Assembly (NCBI RefSeq): GCF_007483665.1
Contig: NZ_VIQO01000012.1
Location: 310,001-374,000, forward strand
Length of the DNA stretch: 64,000 bases
Direction: 5' to 3'
DNA from: Catellatospora sichuanensis
GTDB taxonomy: Bacteria > Actinomycetota > Actinomycetes > Mycobacteriales > Micromonosporaceae
Made by a program: the position numbers and the translations under genes. The notes beneath the pieces were generated by a model, which did not search any database, was not told where the DNA came from, and saw only the letters and a list, made by a program, of their open reading frames with translations. Every line of letters starts with the position of its first letter. The stretch's first letter is position 1. Positions 33,521 through 43,795 of this stretch are shown here, in pieces.

Positions 33521-35665
33521 TCACAGCAGTTCTGCCAGCATCCGGGCAGCGCGCGCGGCGCCGTCGCGCTCCACCGGCCGGTAGGCGACCTCGCGCCCGA
33601 TCTCGTCCGCGATGGCCTTGGCGAGGACTTCCGGCGTCAGATTCGCGTAGTCGAGGCGACGTCCGGCTCCATAACGCTCAAGCCGGTGCGCTACATGGAA
33701 GTTCTGCTCGAAATGGTGCCGCAGCGGAATGTAGATGAACGGGCGGCCCGCCGCGGTCAGTTCCATGCACGTGGTCAGACCGCCCTGGACCACCGCCAGG
33801 TCGCTCGCGGCCAGATGCCGGTGGAGATCCGGCACGAAAGCGCGCACCTCGAGGCCTTCGACCGGCTTGACCGACGACGGGTCGATGCGCGGACCCGTGA
33901 CGACGAGCATCCGCAGCCCCGGCACGAGCCTGGCGGCCTCGCCGTAGGACTCCACGACCCGGCGCAGCAGGTGGTGGCCGACCCCGGAGCCGCCCACCGT
34001 CACCACGCAGACCCGCTCGCCGGGCCGGTAGCCGAGTTCGGCGCGCAACGCCTCCCGGTCGGCGACCGTGCCGGGATCGAATCCGGTCACGTATCCGGCG
34101 AAGTCGTAGTGCTCGCGGGTCCACTCCCGGATCATCGGCAGGTCCGGGCCGAACCGCTCGTCCACGACGTCGTCGGGGTTGCCGACGAAGATCGCCCGGT
34201 CCCTGATCCGCGGGTAGCGGGCGATGTGCTCGATCATCTCGGCGTTGTAGTCGGCCGTGACCAGCGCCTCGCGTGGCCCGCCGTCGGGCATCGGCAGGAA
34301 TCCCACGAAGTCGGTGAACCACGCGTACGCGAACCGTTTGAGTTCCGGGTTCTCGTGCAGGAAATGGTCGACGTCCCAGGCCTCGTCGCCGACGACGAGG
34401 TCGTAATCGGTCTCCCGCACGACGTCGTGGAACACCATGAAGTTCGCCAGCAGCACCTCGTCCATGCGCCGCAGCGCCTCGAAGCAGTGCAGGTCGTGCT
34501 CGCCCGCCTCGCCTTCGATGTGCGCGGACTCGTTGGCCAGCCACCGGCTGGCCGGGTGCAGCCGCTCCCCGGCCTGTTCGAGCACCTGCGTCACCGGATG
34601 CTGTGCCAGCCAGTCGATCTGCACGTCGGGATGGCGCAGCCGCAGCTCCGCGGCGATGGCCGCGTCGCGGCGGGCATGGCCCAGGCCGATCGGCGAGCAC
34701 AGGTAGAGCACCCGCTGGCGCCGGTGCCCGAACCGCGACCAGGTCCGCCGCTGCGAGGCGGGCGTGCGGAACCGCTGGGCGAAATCGTGGATGAGCAGGT
34801 TCACCTTCACCGGATCCCGGGCGAGCGGGAGGTGGCCGGCGCCTTCGAGGGTCACCAGGTCGCCGCCGGTCAGCTCGGCGAGGACCCGGCTGCGGTGGAT
34901 GGAACTGATCCGGTCGTCGTCGCCGTGGATCAGCAGGACCGGGCTCTCGATACGCTCGCACCACCCGGTGAGGGTCTGGTTGTCCGGCCACGGGGCGTGG
35001 CTCTTGGCGACCAGCACCTCCGGCGTGGTCTGCCGGCCCCAGCCGACGCCGTCCTCGATCTGCTTGGTGGAGTGCGGCTCGCTGAAGCACTGACCCATGA
35101 AGAACCACAGGAAGTCGTCGTGGTTCTCCTTCCAGTACTCGCGGTTGTACTTCAGCCAGTGCTCCGGCGGATCGGTGCCGAGCACCGGCACCTGTGACGG
35201 CTCGAGCGCGGGAGCGGGGCCGTCGACGCGGTTGTAGGTGGCTCGGGCCGAGTCCGGGCTGGGAATCGGCACGGTCGGGCCGATCAGGATCGTGCCGTGG
35301 ACCCGGTCCGGATGATCGGCCGCGATCCCCAGCGCCCAGTTCGCGGCCATGGACAGCGCCACCGGGACGGCACGGGCCGTCCCGGTGGCGTCAAGGACCT
35401 TCAGCGCGTACTGCACCTGAGCATCCTGCGCGTAGGCGGCCGGGTCGAGGGGGCGGTCGGAGCGGCCGTTGCCGGGGCCGTCGTAGACCACCACGCGGTG
35501 GTGCCGGGCCAGGTAGGGCACCTGCGCCTTCCAGAACCGCTTGTTGATGACGGTCCAGGTCGGCATGAGCAGGATGGTCACCTCCCCAGCGCCGTACACC
35601 TCGTAGTGGATGCGCACTCCGCGATGTTCGACGAACCCCTCGACGTCGGCTTCCCGAGCCCGCAT
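33521..35665 (-). CDS. Fusion of alpha/beta hydrolase and MurG/UGT-type glycosyltransferase
   Basis: 714 residues from the ATG at 35665. Residues 10-295 are an alpha/beta hydrolase: VVVYDGPGNGRSDRPLD, the nucleophile serine in ALSMAANWALG (S105, with alanine in place of the usual first glycine), LLIHGDDDRI (acid) and LEGAGHLPLARDP (histidine). Residues 320-714 are a GT-B glycosyltransferase: VLYLCSPIGLGHARRDAAIAAELRLRHP, then VTVGGSGVG and the donor-binding VQGGLTTCMELTAAGRPFIYIPLRHHFEQN. Both halves look intact. The pairing suggests hydrolysis of an ester and glycosylation of the product, or acyl and sugar transfer on one scaffold, but no substrate can be named. It follows the MddA-like gene by 2 nt. 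Confidence 0.78.
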   Translation of the reverse strand: MRAREADVEGFVEHRGVRIHYEVYGAGEVTILLMPTWTVINKRFWKAQVPYLARHHRVVVYDGPGNGRSDRPLDPAAYAQDAQVQYALKVLDATGTARAVPVALSMAANWALGIAADHPDRVHGTILIGPTVPIPSPDSARATYNRVDGPAPALEPSQVPVLGTDPPEHWLKYNREYWKENHDDFLWFFMGQCFSEPHSTKQIEDGVGWGRQTTPEVLVAKSHAPWPDNQTLTGWCERIESPVLLIHGDDDRISSIHRSRVLAELTGGDLVTLEGAGHLPLARDPVKVNLLIHDFAQRFRTPASQRRTWSRFGHRRQRVLYLCSPIGLGHARRDAAIAAELRLRHPDVQIDWLAQHPVTQVLEQAGERLHPASRWLANESAHIEGEAGEHDLHCFEALRRMDEVLLANFMVFHDVVRETDYDLVVGDEAWDVDHFLHENPELKRFAYAWFTDFVGFLPMPDGGPREALVTADYNAEMIEHIARYPRIRDRAIFVGNPDDVVDERFGPDLPMIREWTREHYDFAGYVTGFDPGTVADREALRAELGYRPGERVCVVTVGGSGVGHHLLRRVVESYGEAARLVPGLRMLVVTGPRIDPSSVKPVEGLEVRAFVPDLHRHLAASDLAVVQGGLTTCMELTAAGRPFIYIPLRHHFEQNFHVAHRLERYGAGRRLDYANLTPEVLAKAIADEIGREVAYRPVERDGAARAARMLAELL

Positions 35666-35667
35666 CC

Positions 35668-36420
35668 TCAGGCCTCCACCCGCTCGGACACCGCACGAGT
35701 CCGGGGGATGAACCGGGGCACCTGCCGGGCGTACTCCTCGTAGGGCTCGCCCAGGCTCTTGCGCAGGTCGTGTTCCTCGAACCGTACGGCGATTAGGATG
35801 TATCCGGTGGCGGCGGCGGCGAAGAGCAGGTGCCCGACGGTCATGTCGGGCGTGGCCCAGAAGGCGATGATGAAACCGACCATGATCGGGTGGCGGACGA
35901 TGCGGTAGAGCATCGGCTGCCGGAACCCCGGCTCGGCGTAGGTCGCCTCCCGGGCACGGGCGAGCACCTGCCGCAGCCCGAACAGGTCGAAGTGCCCGAT
36001 CAGGAACGTGCTCAGCACGAGCACCCCCCAGCCCAGTCCGCAGACCGTCCACAGCAGGACGCGCAGCCACGGTGCCTCGACCGACCAGACGTCGGCGGTC
36101 AGCGGCCGCCACTGCCACAGCAGCAGCCCGACGGCGAGGCTGGACAGGAGCACGAACGTGCTGCGTTCGATGGCGGCGGGCACGAAACGGGTCCACCACC
36201 GTTTGAACCACGGCCGGGCCATCACGCTGTGCTGCACCGCGAAGACGCCGAGCAGGCCCGCGTCGACGGCTACGGCGAGCCACGCCGGTCCGGTCACGCC
36301 GTCGTCCACGCCCTTGGGCACCACCGCGTTGGCCAGAAAGCCGATCGTGTAGACGATCGCCGCGAGAAACGAGGCGTAGGCGAGCACGCCGTAGCCGAGT
36401 GCCAGAATCCGCCGGGTCAT
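35668..36420 (-). CDS. MddA/NnrU-like membrane methyltransferase
   Basis: 250 residues from the ATG at 36420, preceded by GGAGGAG; an upstream in-frame start lies in the operator. Five or six hydrophobic helices. The C-terminal part has PMLYRIVRHPIMVGFIIAFWATPDMTVGHLLFAAAATGYILIAVRFEEHDLRKSLGEPYEEYARQVPRFIP, the SAM-binding and catalytic part of isoprenylcysteine-methyltransferase-like proteins. The preceding sequence (FAVQHSVMARPWFKRWW and HFDLFGLRQV) is typical of methanethiol S-methyltransferase MddA, which makes dimethyl sulfide. It is 2 nt upstream of the hydrolase-glycosyltransferase gene and divergent from a TetR gene. Confidence 0.8.
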   Translation of the reverse strand: MTRRILALGYGVLAYASFLAAIVYTIGFLANAVVPKGVDDGVTGPAWLAVAVDAGLLGVFAVQHSVMARPWFKRWWTRFVPAAIERSTFVLLSSLAVGLLLWQWRPLTADVWSVEAPWLRVLLWTVCGLGWGVLVLSTFLIGHFDLFGLRQVLARAREATYAEPGFRQPMLYRIVRHPIMVGFIIAFWATPDMTVGHLLFAAAATGYILIAVRFEEHDLRKSLGEPYEEYARQVPRFIPRTRAVSERVEA

Positions 36421-36435
36421 GGCTCCTCCTCCTCG

Positions 36436-36488
36436 TTCGGTCGACCGACCGAATCTGCGGTACGTTAACATTCGGTCGACCGACCGAA
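36436..36488. promoter_or_regulatory. Twin TetR operators in the divergent promoter
   Basis: Two identical 18-bp sites, TTCGGTCGACCGACCGAA at 36436-36453 and 36471-36488, are direct repeats 35 bp apart centre to centre. Each is a palindrome with perfect 8-bp arms TTCGGTCG/CGACCGAA around AC. They flank the short region that must hold the promoters of the mddA-like operon (minus) and the TetR gene (plus). The TetR protein encoded 14 bp downstream is the expected ligand-responsive repressor. Confidence 0.85.
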
Positions 36489-36501
36489 CAAGGGATATCG
36501 A

Positions 36502-37089
36502 TTGACCAGCGCATCAACGAAGATCATGGACTCGGCCCGGTCATGCCTGCTGTCGGAGGGATACGCCAACCTGTCCACCCGCAAGGTCGCCGACCAGGCG
36601 GGCGTCTCGCTCAGCCAGATCCACTACCACTTCGGCGGCAAGCAGGGCATGGTCCTCGCGCTGCTCGACCACGAGAACGCGCGGCTGGTCGACCGGCAGC
36701 GCCAGATGTACGCCGCGTCCGAGCCGCTGTGGAAGCGCTACGAACAGGCGTGCGACTTCCTCGACGACGACCTGGCCTCCGGCTACGTACGCGTGCTGCA
36801 GGAGATGATCGCCGCGGGCTGGTCCGACGCCATGGTGGCGCAGCGGGTGCTCACCATGCTGCAGAGCTGGATGAACCTGCTCGAAGAGGTCGCCCGCGAA
36901 GCCGAGACCCGGATCGGCTCACTCGGCCCCTTCACCGCCGCCGAACTCGCGGTCCTGGTGGGCACATCGTTCCTGGGCGGCGAGGCGATGATCCTGCTGG
37001 GCGACGACGGCTGGACCGAGCGGGTCCGGACGTCACTGCGCCGCGTCGGCGACCTCATCCGCACCTGGGAGACCCAGCCGGCCACGTGA
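36502..37089 (+). CDS. TetR-family transcriptional regulator
   Basis: 195 residues from a TTG preceded by AAGGG. The N-terminal HTH KIMDSARSCLLSEGYANLSTRKVADQAGVSLSQIHYHFGGKQGMVLALLDHE is a textbook TetR DNA-binding domain with the recognition helix VSLSQIHYHFG. The C-terminal ligand domain is all-helical with LLEEVAREAETRIGSLGPF. It is divergent from the MddA-like/fusion operon and two identical palindromes lie between them, so it likely represses both that operon and itself until an unknown ligand binds. Confidence 0.92.
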   Translation: MTSASTKIMDSARSCLLSEGYANLSTRKVADQAGVSLSQIHYHFGGKQGMVLALLDHENARLVDRQRQMYAASEPLWKRYEQACDFLDDDLASGYVRVLQEMIAAGWSDAMVAQRVLTMLQSWMNLLEEVAREAETRIGSLGPFTAAELAVLVGTSFLGGEAMILLGDDGWTERVRTSLRRVGDLIRTWETQPAT

Positions 37090-37109
37090 CGTCGGACGGC
37101 CGGCGGCCG

Positions 37110-37409
37110 TCATGGGATGTCCATCGGCGACAGCGGTGGCTCTGTGGCGTGGCCGGTCCAGAACATGTGCCAGAGCGTCCGGGGCAGCTTGCGCCATCCC
37201 GCGGCCTTGATGGCCGTCTTCGCCGCGACCCCCGCGAGCGCAAGGCCGACGAAGCCCACGAGCCACTGCACGGTCCAGATCCACAGACGGGTGTCCTCCG
37301 CGGCGTGCCCGCTCAGGCCCGACGTCCAGATGACGACCTGGGCGATCGGCAACCAGGAGACGACGATCAGCCCGACCCCGGCACGCAGCCGCAGGACGGC
37401 CCGATTCAC
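37110..37409 (-). CDS. Small membrane protein, two helices
   Basis: 99 residues from the GTG at 37409; AGGAGG lies 11 nt upstream and AAAGGA directly before it, so the start is not certain. Two membrane helices (GVGLIVVSWLPIAQVVIW and WIWTVQWLVGFVGLALAGVAA) are separated by SGHAAEDTRL. The C-terminus IKAAGWRKLPRTLWHMFWTGHATEPP is basic and probably cytoplasmic. No family is recognised. It converges with the TetR gene. Confidence 0.6.
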   Translation of the reverse strand: MNRAVLRLRAGVGLIVVSWLPIAQVVIWTSGLSGHAAEDTRLWIWTVQWLVGFVGLALAGVAAKTAIKAAGWRKLPRTLWHMFWTGHATEPPLSPMDIP

Positions 37410-37577
37410 TCCTTTCAGCACCTCCTGATGGTAATCGCCATGATGGGGGTCGCCACGCACGCGAACACGGCGATGCACGACCCGCAGGGCTGGGGGCCCG
37501 GCACCGTCGAAGGCGGTGACCGGACCGGTGCGGCACCGCACCGGCCCGGTCACACCCCTATGACCAGTGCTGCGTAC

Positions 37578-39688
<2,111 letters not shown>

Positions 39689-40864
39689 TCAGCTCCACGC
39701 GATGGAGAAGCTGTTGTCCGTGAACGCGGACGAGCCGTTGGTCCCGCTGATCTCGAAGCCGAACTGGGCCTCCCCGACGGTCACGTCACCCCACCAGCCC
39801 TGAGTCCGCAGCCAGTTCAGGATCGCGCGGATGTCGATCGTGCCGGAGTTCGTGTTGCTGGTACGCAGGAACGAGAACACCGCGTTGGCGCCGTTGGAGC
39901 CCCGGTAGATGTTCCAGGTGTGCCCGCCCAGGCTGACGTTGCGGAACGCCGGCACGGCGCCGTTGGCGTCGTACTGCTCGGCGATCGGGCCGACCGCGCC
40001 GCTCCAGTTCAGCCACAGCATCACCTCGTAGGCCCAGTTGTTGGCCCAGATGTCGTACGTCGTGGAGTAGTCGCCGCTGCCGGGCACGCTCACGTTGAAG
40101 GAGCTGGTCATCGAGGATATCGAGCTGACGGTGCGGTTGACCGAGCCCCTGACGGTGTGCGGGTAGGACTTCACGCCCGACGTCCTCGGGTGGTTGGCGA
40201 TCACACCCCAGCTGGTGCCGGAGCGGGCCCAGACCGTCTGCGAGCCTGCACCGGAACCCCAGATGTTGTTGTAGACGGTGTAACCGTTGTTGGTCCAGGT
40301 GTCCCACTGGCCTGAGGCGCTCCACACCGCGTCCGACGGCACGCCCGGTGTGCCGCTGCTGGGCGACGGCGTCACCGAACGCGACGGCGACGGGGTGACC
40401 GAGCGTGACGGTGACGGCGTGACCGACCGGGTCGGGCTGGGCGAGCCGGAGACACCGCCGGTGCACGCGACACCGTTGAGGGTGAAGCTCGTCGGCACGG
40501 GGTTGCTGCCCGTCCACGAGCCGTTGAAGCCGAACGACGTGCTCGCGCCGGTGCCGAGCGAGCCGTTGTAGTCGACGTTGCGGGCGGTGACCTGCGAGCC
40601 GCTCTGGGTCAGCGCGGTGCTCCAGTACTGGGTCACCTGCTGGCCGCCCGAGTAGGACCAGACGAGGGTCCAGCCGTTGATCGGGTCGCCGAGGTTGGTG
40701 ACGTTGACGGAGGCGCCGAAGCCGCCCGGCCACTGGTTGCTGACGGTGTAGACGACGCGGCAGCCGGTGGCCGCGTACGAGGGAAGTGCCGTGAGCACGC
40801 CGGTGCCGACGGCGGCCAGGACGGCCGCCGTGACTGCCGCGGCGGCGGAGGTGCGTCTGCGCAT
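39689..40864 (-). CDS. Secreted GH12 endoglucanase with N-terminal CBM2
   Basis: 391 residues from the ATG at 40864. A signal peptide ([30 protein letters not shown]) is followed by a family 2 carbohydrate-binding module (CRVVYTVSNQWPGGFGASVNVTN, with WTLVWSYSGGQQVTQYWS). A linker of SPSRSVTP repeats leads to a GH12 domain: NNIWGSGAGSQTVW, YDIWANN, the nucleophile region YEVMLWLNW and the acid/base region EAQFGFEISG. The enzyme should cleave beta-1,4-glucans (cellulose, beta-glucan) outside the cell. It is monocistronic, with a palindrome upstream. Confidence 0.92.
   Translation of the reverse strand: MRRRTSAAAAVTAAVLAAVGTGVLTALPSYAATGCRVVYTVSNQWPGGFGASVNVTNLGDPINGWTLVWSYSGGQQVTQYWSTALTQSGSQVTARNVDYNGSLGTGASTSFGFNGSWTGSNPVPTSFTLNGVACTGGVSGSPSPTRSVTPSPSRSVTPSPSRSVTPSPSSGTPGVPSDAVWSASGQWDTWTNNGYTVYNNIWGSGAGSQTVWARSGTSWGVIANHPRTSGVKSYPHTVRGSVNRTVSSISSMTSSFNVSVPGSGDYSTTYDIWANNWAYEVMLWLNWSGAVGPIAEQYDANGAVPAFRNVSLGGHTWNIYRGSNGANAVFSFLRTSNTNSGTIDIRAILNWLRTQGWWGDVTVGEAQFGFEISGTNGSSAFTDNSFSIAWS
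40362..40433 (-). repeat. Three 24-nt tandem units coding for the endoglucanase linker
   Basis: Three adjacent 24-nt units (40362-40385, 40386-40409, 40410-40433), each encoding eight residues of the Ser/Thr/Pro-rich linker. They differ at a few positions, mostly synonymous. Such units can change copy number by slippage. Confidence 0.75.
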
Positions 40865-40981
40865 GACTGGTGACCCTTCTTGAGTCGGTCGCCGGGGTGT
40901 CCGACCGGTCGACGCGCTGGCACTGCGTGCGGCCTTGGCCCGGACCGGTGCGACCTGGCGGGATTCACCGGGGCGACGCAT

Positions 40982-41008
40982 TTAAGTTTATCGTATTAAC
41001 AAACTTAA
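40982..41008 (-). promoter_or_regulatory. A+T-rich palindrome upstream of the endoglucanase gene
   Basis: Arms TTAAGTTT (40982-40989) and AAACTTAA (41001-41008) with an 11-nt centre that reads GTTAATACGAT on the minus strand. The stretch is far more A+T-rich than its surroundings. It is a candidate operator or promoter element about 120 nt upstream of the endoglucanase start. Confidence 0.5.
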
Positions 41009-41059
41009 GCGCTCGCGCCGACGGGGTCAACATCCCGGACGATGCGCACAAGGTTGGCA

Positions 41060-41107
41060 TTGACATCCATAACTCCCCACCCTAGCCTCGCCGGAGAAAG
41101 CGCTTTC
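41060..41107 (+). promoter_or_regulatory. Promoter and LacI-type operator of the beta-helix gene
   Basis: TTGACA (41060-41065) and TAGCCT (41083-41088) are spaced by 17 nt. The perfect 12-bp palindrome GAAAGCGCTTTC (41096-41107) lies at the predicted start of transcription. A-x-GCGC-x-T palindromes of this form are typical LacI/GalR-family operators, suggesting sugar control by a regulator encoded elsewhere. Confidence 0.6.
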
Positions 41108-41183
41108 CATCAAGTGGCGCCGGCGAAGCCGCATCTTCGCCTCCGGGCGGCGTCTCGACGTGTCTCGACGGAGGAGGAAACAC

Positions 41184-42803
41184 ATGCGGCCCGAATACGG
41201 ACGCACACGACCCGGACGCCGGTGGCGTCCACTGCTGACCGTTCTCATCACGGCGACGCTGACCGTGACCGGCGCACTGGCGACCAGCCAGGCGGCGAAC
41301 GCGGCGACCGTGGACACGAGCGCGGTCTACGTGCTCGTCAACCGCAACAGCGGCAAGGCGATGGACCTGTTCAACTGGTCCACCGCCGAAGGCGCGCCGG
41401 TCAACCAGTTCACCCGCAACGACCTGGCCGTGCAGCAGTGGCGCTTCGTCGACGTCGGCAGCGGCTACTACCAGATCCGCTCGGTGCACAGCGGCAAGGT
41501 CCTGGAGCTGCCCAACGCCAACGACGGCATCCAGCTCGTCCAGAACACCGCGGTCAGCGGAAACACCCGCCAGCACTTCGGCGTCAGCGACTCCGCCGGC
41601 GGCCACGTGCGGTTCATCAGCCGGCACAGCGGCAAAGCCCTCGAAGTGTGGAGCTGGTCCACCGCCGACGGCGCGATGATCTCGCAGTACCAGGACCTCG
41701 ACGGATACAACCAGCAGTGGCAGCTCGTCAAACTCGGCACCGGCGGCGGCACCGGATGCGGCAGCGGATCCTTCAACGCCGAAGCCGTGCTCAGCGGATC
41801 CACCTGGACCGCCCGCAACGGCGGCAGCACCGTCTACACCGGCACGGACCTGCGCGCGGCGGTGCAGGCGGCGGTGAACAGCCTGTCCGCCGGACGCACG
41901 GCCAAGCAGCGCGTGGTCGTCCGCGGCTCCGGGTCGATGAGCGCGAACGCCCGCATCTCGCTGCCCAGCTACACCACGATCGACGTGTGCGGCACCATCA
42001 ACGTCACCGGAACCGGCAGCGGCGACCAGGCGCCCATCTACTCACGAGGCACCACCCAGGTCGAAGTCCAGCACCTCAACCTCACCGGCACCCCGCTGTA
42101 CGGCATCTTCATGCGCAACGTCACCGACGTGATCCTCGGCCAGATCGACATGCGGCTGTCGGCCGGTCTCGGCGTGCGCATCGACAACCGCGGCGACACC
42201 AGCCAATGGACCCGCAACGTACGCATCGACAACGTGTACGTCTCCGGCGCGAGCTCGCACGCCGTGGAGACCTACGGCGTGGACGGCCTCACCGTCGGCA
42301 CCGTGACCGCCCGCAACGTCGGCGAATCGGGGCTGCTGCTCAACCAGACCATCAACGCCACCGTCGGCACCGTCGACGCCGAGAACGCGGGCGCGGGCAC
42401 CGGCTACGCGGCGTTCCGCATGGCCAACCGCAACGGCCGGATCGGGTCCAGCTACTCCACCAACGTCCGTGTCGGCACCGTCCGGGCCCGTGGCGGCGGC
42501 CGCGGCATCTTCTGCGTATCCGAAAGCGGCGGCGCCGCGATCGACCGGGTCGACATCGCCAGCACCGGCAACAACGCGATCCTGATCGAGAACTGCTACA
42601 ACGTGAACATCGCCGCCAACGGCGGCACGATCAGCGGCGGCGGTGAGGTCCGGCTCGCCGAACGCACCGAATTCGCCGGCAACCGCGACATCACCCTGCG
42701 CAACTTCACCCTGGTCAACAACCGCATCGTCGAGAACCCCTGTGCCGACAACCTCGTCATCTCCGGCGTCACCCTGAACAACTCGACCATCACCAGGTGC
42801 TGA
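41184..42803 (+). CDS. Secreted ricin-type lectin plus right-handed beta-helix protein
   Basis: 539 residues from the ATG at 41184; GAGGAGG lies upstream. A long signal peptide (basic start, then PLLTVLITATLTVTGALATSQAANAA) is followed by a ricin-type carbohydrate-binding module (about residues 42-190) with repeated Q-x-W motifs (VQQWRFVDVG, NQQWQLVKLG). The rest is a parallel beta-helix: repeated turns such as TSQWTRNVRIDNVYV, VDGLTVGTVTARNVGESGLLLN and NNAILIENC. Such folds are found in pectate lyases and other polysaccharide-active enzymes, but I see no conserved catalytic signature, so lyase activity is an inference. Ends with a cysteine. Confidence 0.85.
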   Translation: MRPEYGRTRPGRRWRPLLTVLITATLTVTGALATSQAANAATVDTSAVYVLVNRNSGKAMDLFNWSTAEGAPVNQFTRNDLAVQQWRFVDVGSGYYQIRSVHSGKVLELPNANDGIQLVQNTAVSGNTRQHFGVSDSAGGHVRFISRHSGKALEVWSWSTADGAMISQYQDLDGYNQQWQLVKLGTGGGTGCGSGSFNAEAVLSGSTWTARNGGSTVYTGTDLRAAVQAAVNSLSAGRTAKQRVVVRGSGSMSANARISLPSYTTIDVCGTINVTGTGSGDQAPIYSRGTTQVEVQHLNLTGTPLYGIFMRNVTDVILGQIDMRLSAGLGVRIDNRGDTSQWTRNVRIDNVYVSGASSHAVETYGVDGLTVGTVTARNVGESGLLLNQTINATVGTVDAENAGAGTGYAAFRMANRNGRIGSSYSTNVRVGTVRARGGGRGIFCVSESGGAAIDRVDIASTGNNAILIENCYNVNIAANGGTISGGGEVRLAERTEFAGNRDITLRNFTLVNNRIVENPCADNLVISGVTLNNSTITRC

Positions 42804-42817
42804 GCACCCCGTGACAC

Positions 42818-42850
42818 GAGCGGGGCTGTCGCATCCCGACAGCCCCGCTC
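42818..42850 (+). terminator. Terminator of the beta-helix gene
   Basis: A perfect 14-bp stem (GAGCGGGGCTGTCG and its complement) with the loop CATCC, 14 bp after the stop codon. No U-tract. Confidence 0.85.
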
Positions 42851-42952
42851 CCCCACGCGCCTCACCAGGCGATACGTCAAGGATCGATATCTGACACCCC
42901 GCCCACGGCGTGTCACCCCCGCCACCGCGCGACTCGGCGGCACCATCGAGTC

Positions 42953-43684
42953 ATGAGCCGCGCTGCACATCCTGCCGCCGTCGATGTCGCCGAGCAGCTC
43001 GACTACTACCTGGTCTTCCCCAACATCCGGGCCCGCGAACGAGGACTGCCACCGGAAGGCATCGTCGTCGAGGAGTTCGTACTGCGGCCCGACGGCACCA
43101 CATCCGCCCTGGACAGTGCTGGTTGGACCGTCGGCGGCACCTGGTGGAGCGCGGCGGCGTTCAGCCGGGGCCTGCGCGACGACGCCCGCCTACAGGCCAG
43201 AGTGACTCCCGTCGACCGGGCGAGCGCGCAGGCGGCGTACCGGCTGCTGGGCGGCGGCGAACTGCTGCCGGAGCCGGAACTGCGCCGCCACTTCCTGGAC
43301 CGGCTGGACCTGCCCGCCGCCGCACCCCTGAACCTGGTGCCCACGCAGGCCACGGCCGAACGCCGGATCTACCGGGTGCTGCTCGCCGGTGAGCTGCCCG
43401 AGGCAGGGCTGGCTGTGCTGCGCAGCGGGTGGCGGATGCAGCCGTTCGACCGCGCCGACGACGCCGCGAACCGCATCGCCGGGCGCACCCGGCGCACCCT
43501 GGACGGGCAGACGGTGACCTGGACACTGCGCCGGATCGGAGGCGACCTGGCCTGGGCCGTCGACCTGGCCACCGACCGGCCCGACGACACGTCGGCGCAC
43601 AACCTGGCACCGCTGCTGTGCCGCCTGCGCACCGACGCCCGCAGCCAGGGCCTGATCCCAGTCACCGTGGAACGCCTGCGCTGA
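42953..43684 (+). CDS. Uncharacterised protein
   Basis: 243 residues. Residues 15-95 (VAEQLDYYLVFPNIRARERGLPPEGIVVEEFVLRPDGTTSALD and WTVGGTWWSAAAFSRGL) and the second half (RRIYRVLLAGELPEAGLAVLRSGWRM, TRRTLDGQTVTWTLRRIGGDLAWAVDL) look well conserved and globular, without signal peptide or membrane helices. No family is recognised. Neighbouring genes on the same strand are unrelated. A start at 42953 ATG has no strong ribosome binding site. Confidence 0.65.
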   Translation: MSRAAHPAAVDVAEQLDYYLVFPNIRARERGLPPEGIVVEEFVLRPDGTTSALDSAGWTVGGTWWSAAAFSRGLRDDARLQARVTPVDRASAQAAYRLLGGGELLPEPELRRHFLDRLDLPAAAPLNLVPTQATAERRIYRVLLAGELPEAGLAVLRSGWRMQPFDRADDAANRIAGRTRRTLDGQTVTWTLRRIGGDLAWAVDLATDRPDDTSAHNLAPLLCRLRTDARSQGLIPVTVERLR

Positions 43685-43795
43685 CCCGTATCGGGGGGTG
43701 CTGCCGTCGCCGTCGACCGGCGCTGGCCACCGTCGTCTAGTCTCGCCCCGGGCGGCCTCGCATTCGGCACGGCCGCGAAAGGACGCGGGGATCTG

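Larger units (their letters stand above)
40865..41183. other. Divergent intergenic region between two secreted proteins
   Basis: 319 bp holding both promoters of two divergent secretory genes. It has an A+T-rich core (40980-41010) with a palindrome, a TTGACA promoter for the plus-strand gene and a second palindrome. No gene is seen in it. Confidence 0.6.
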
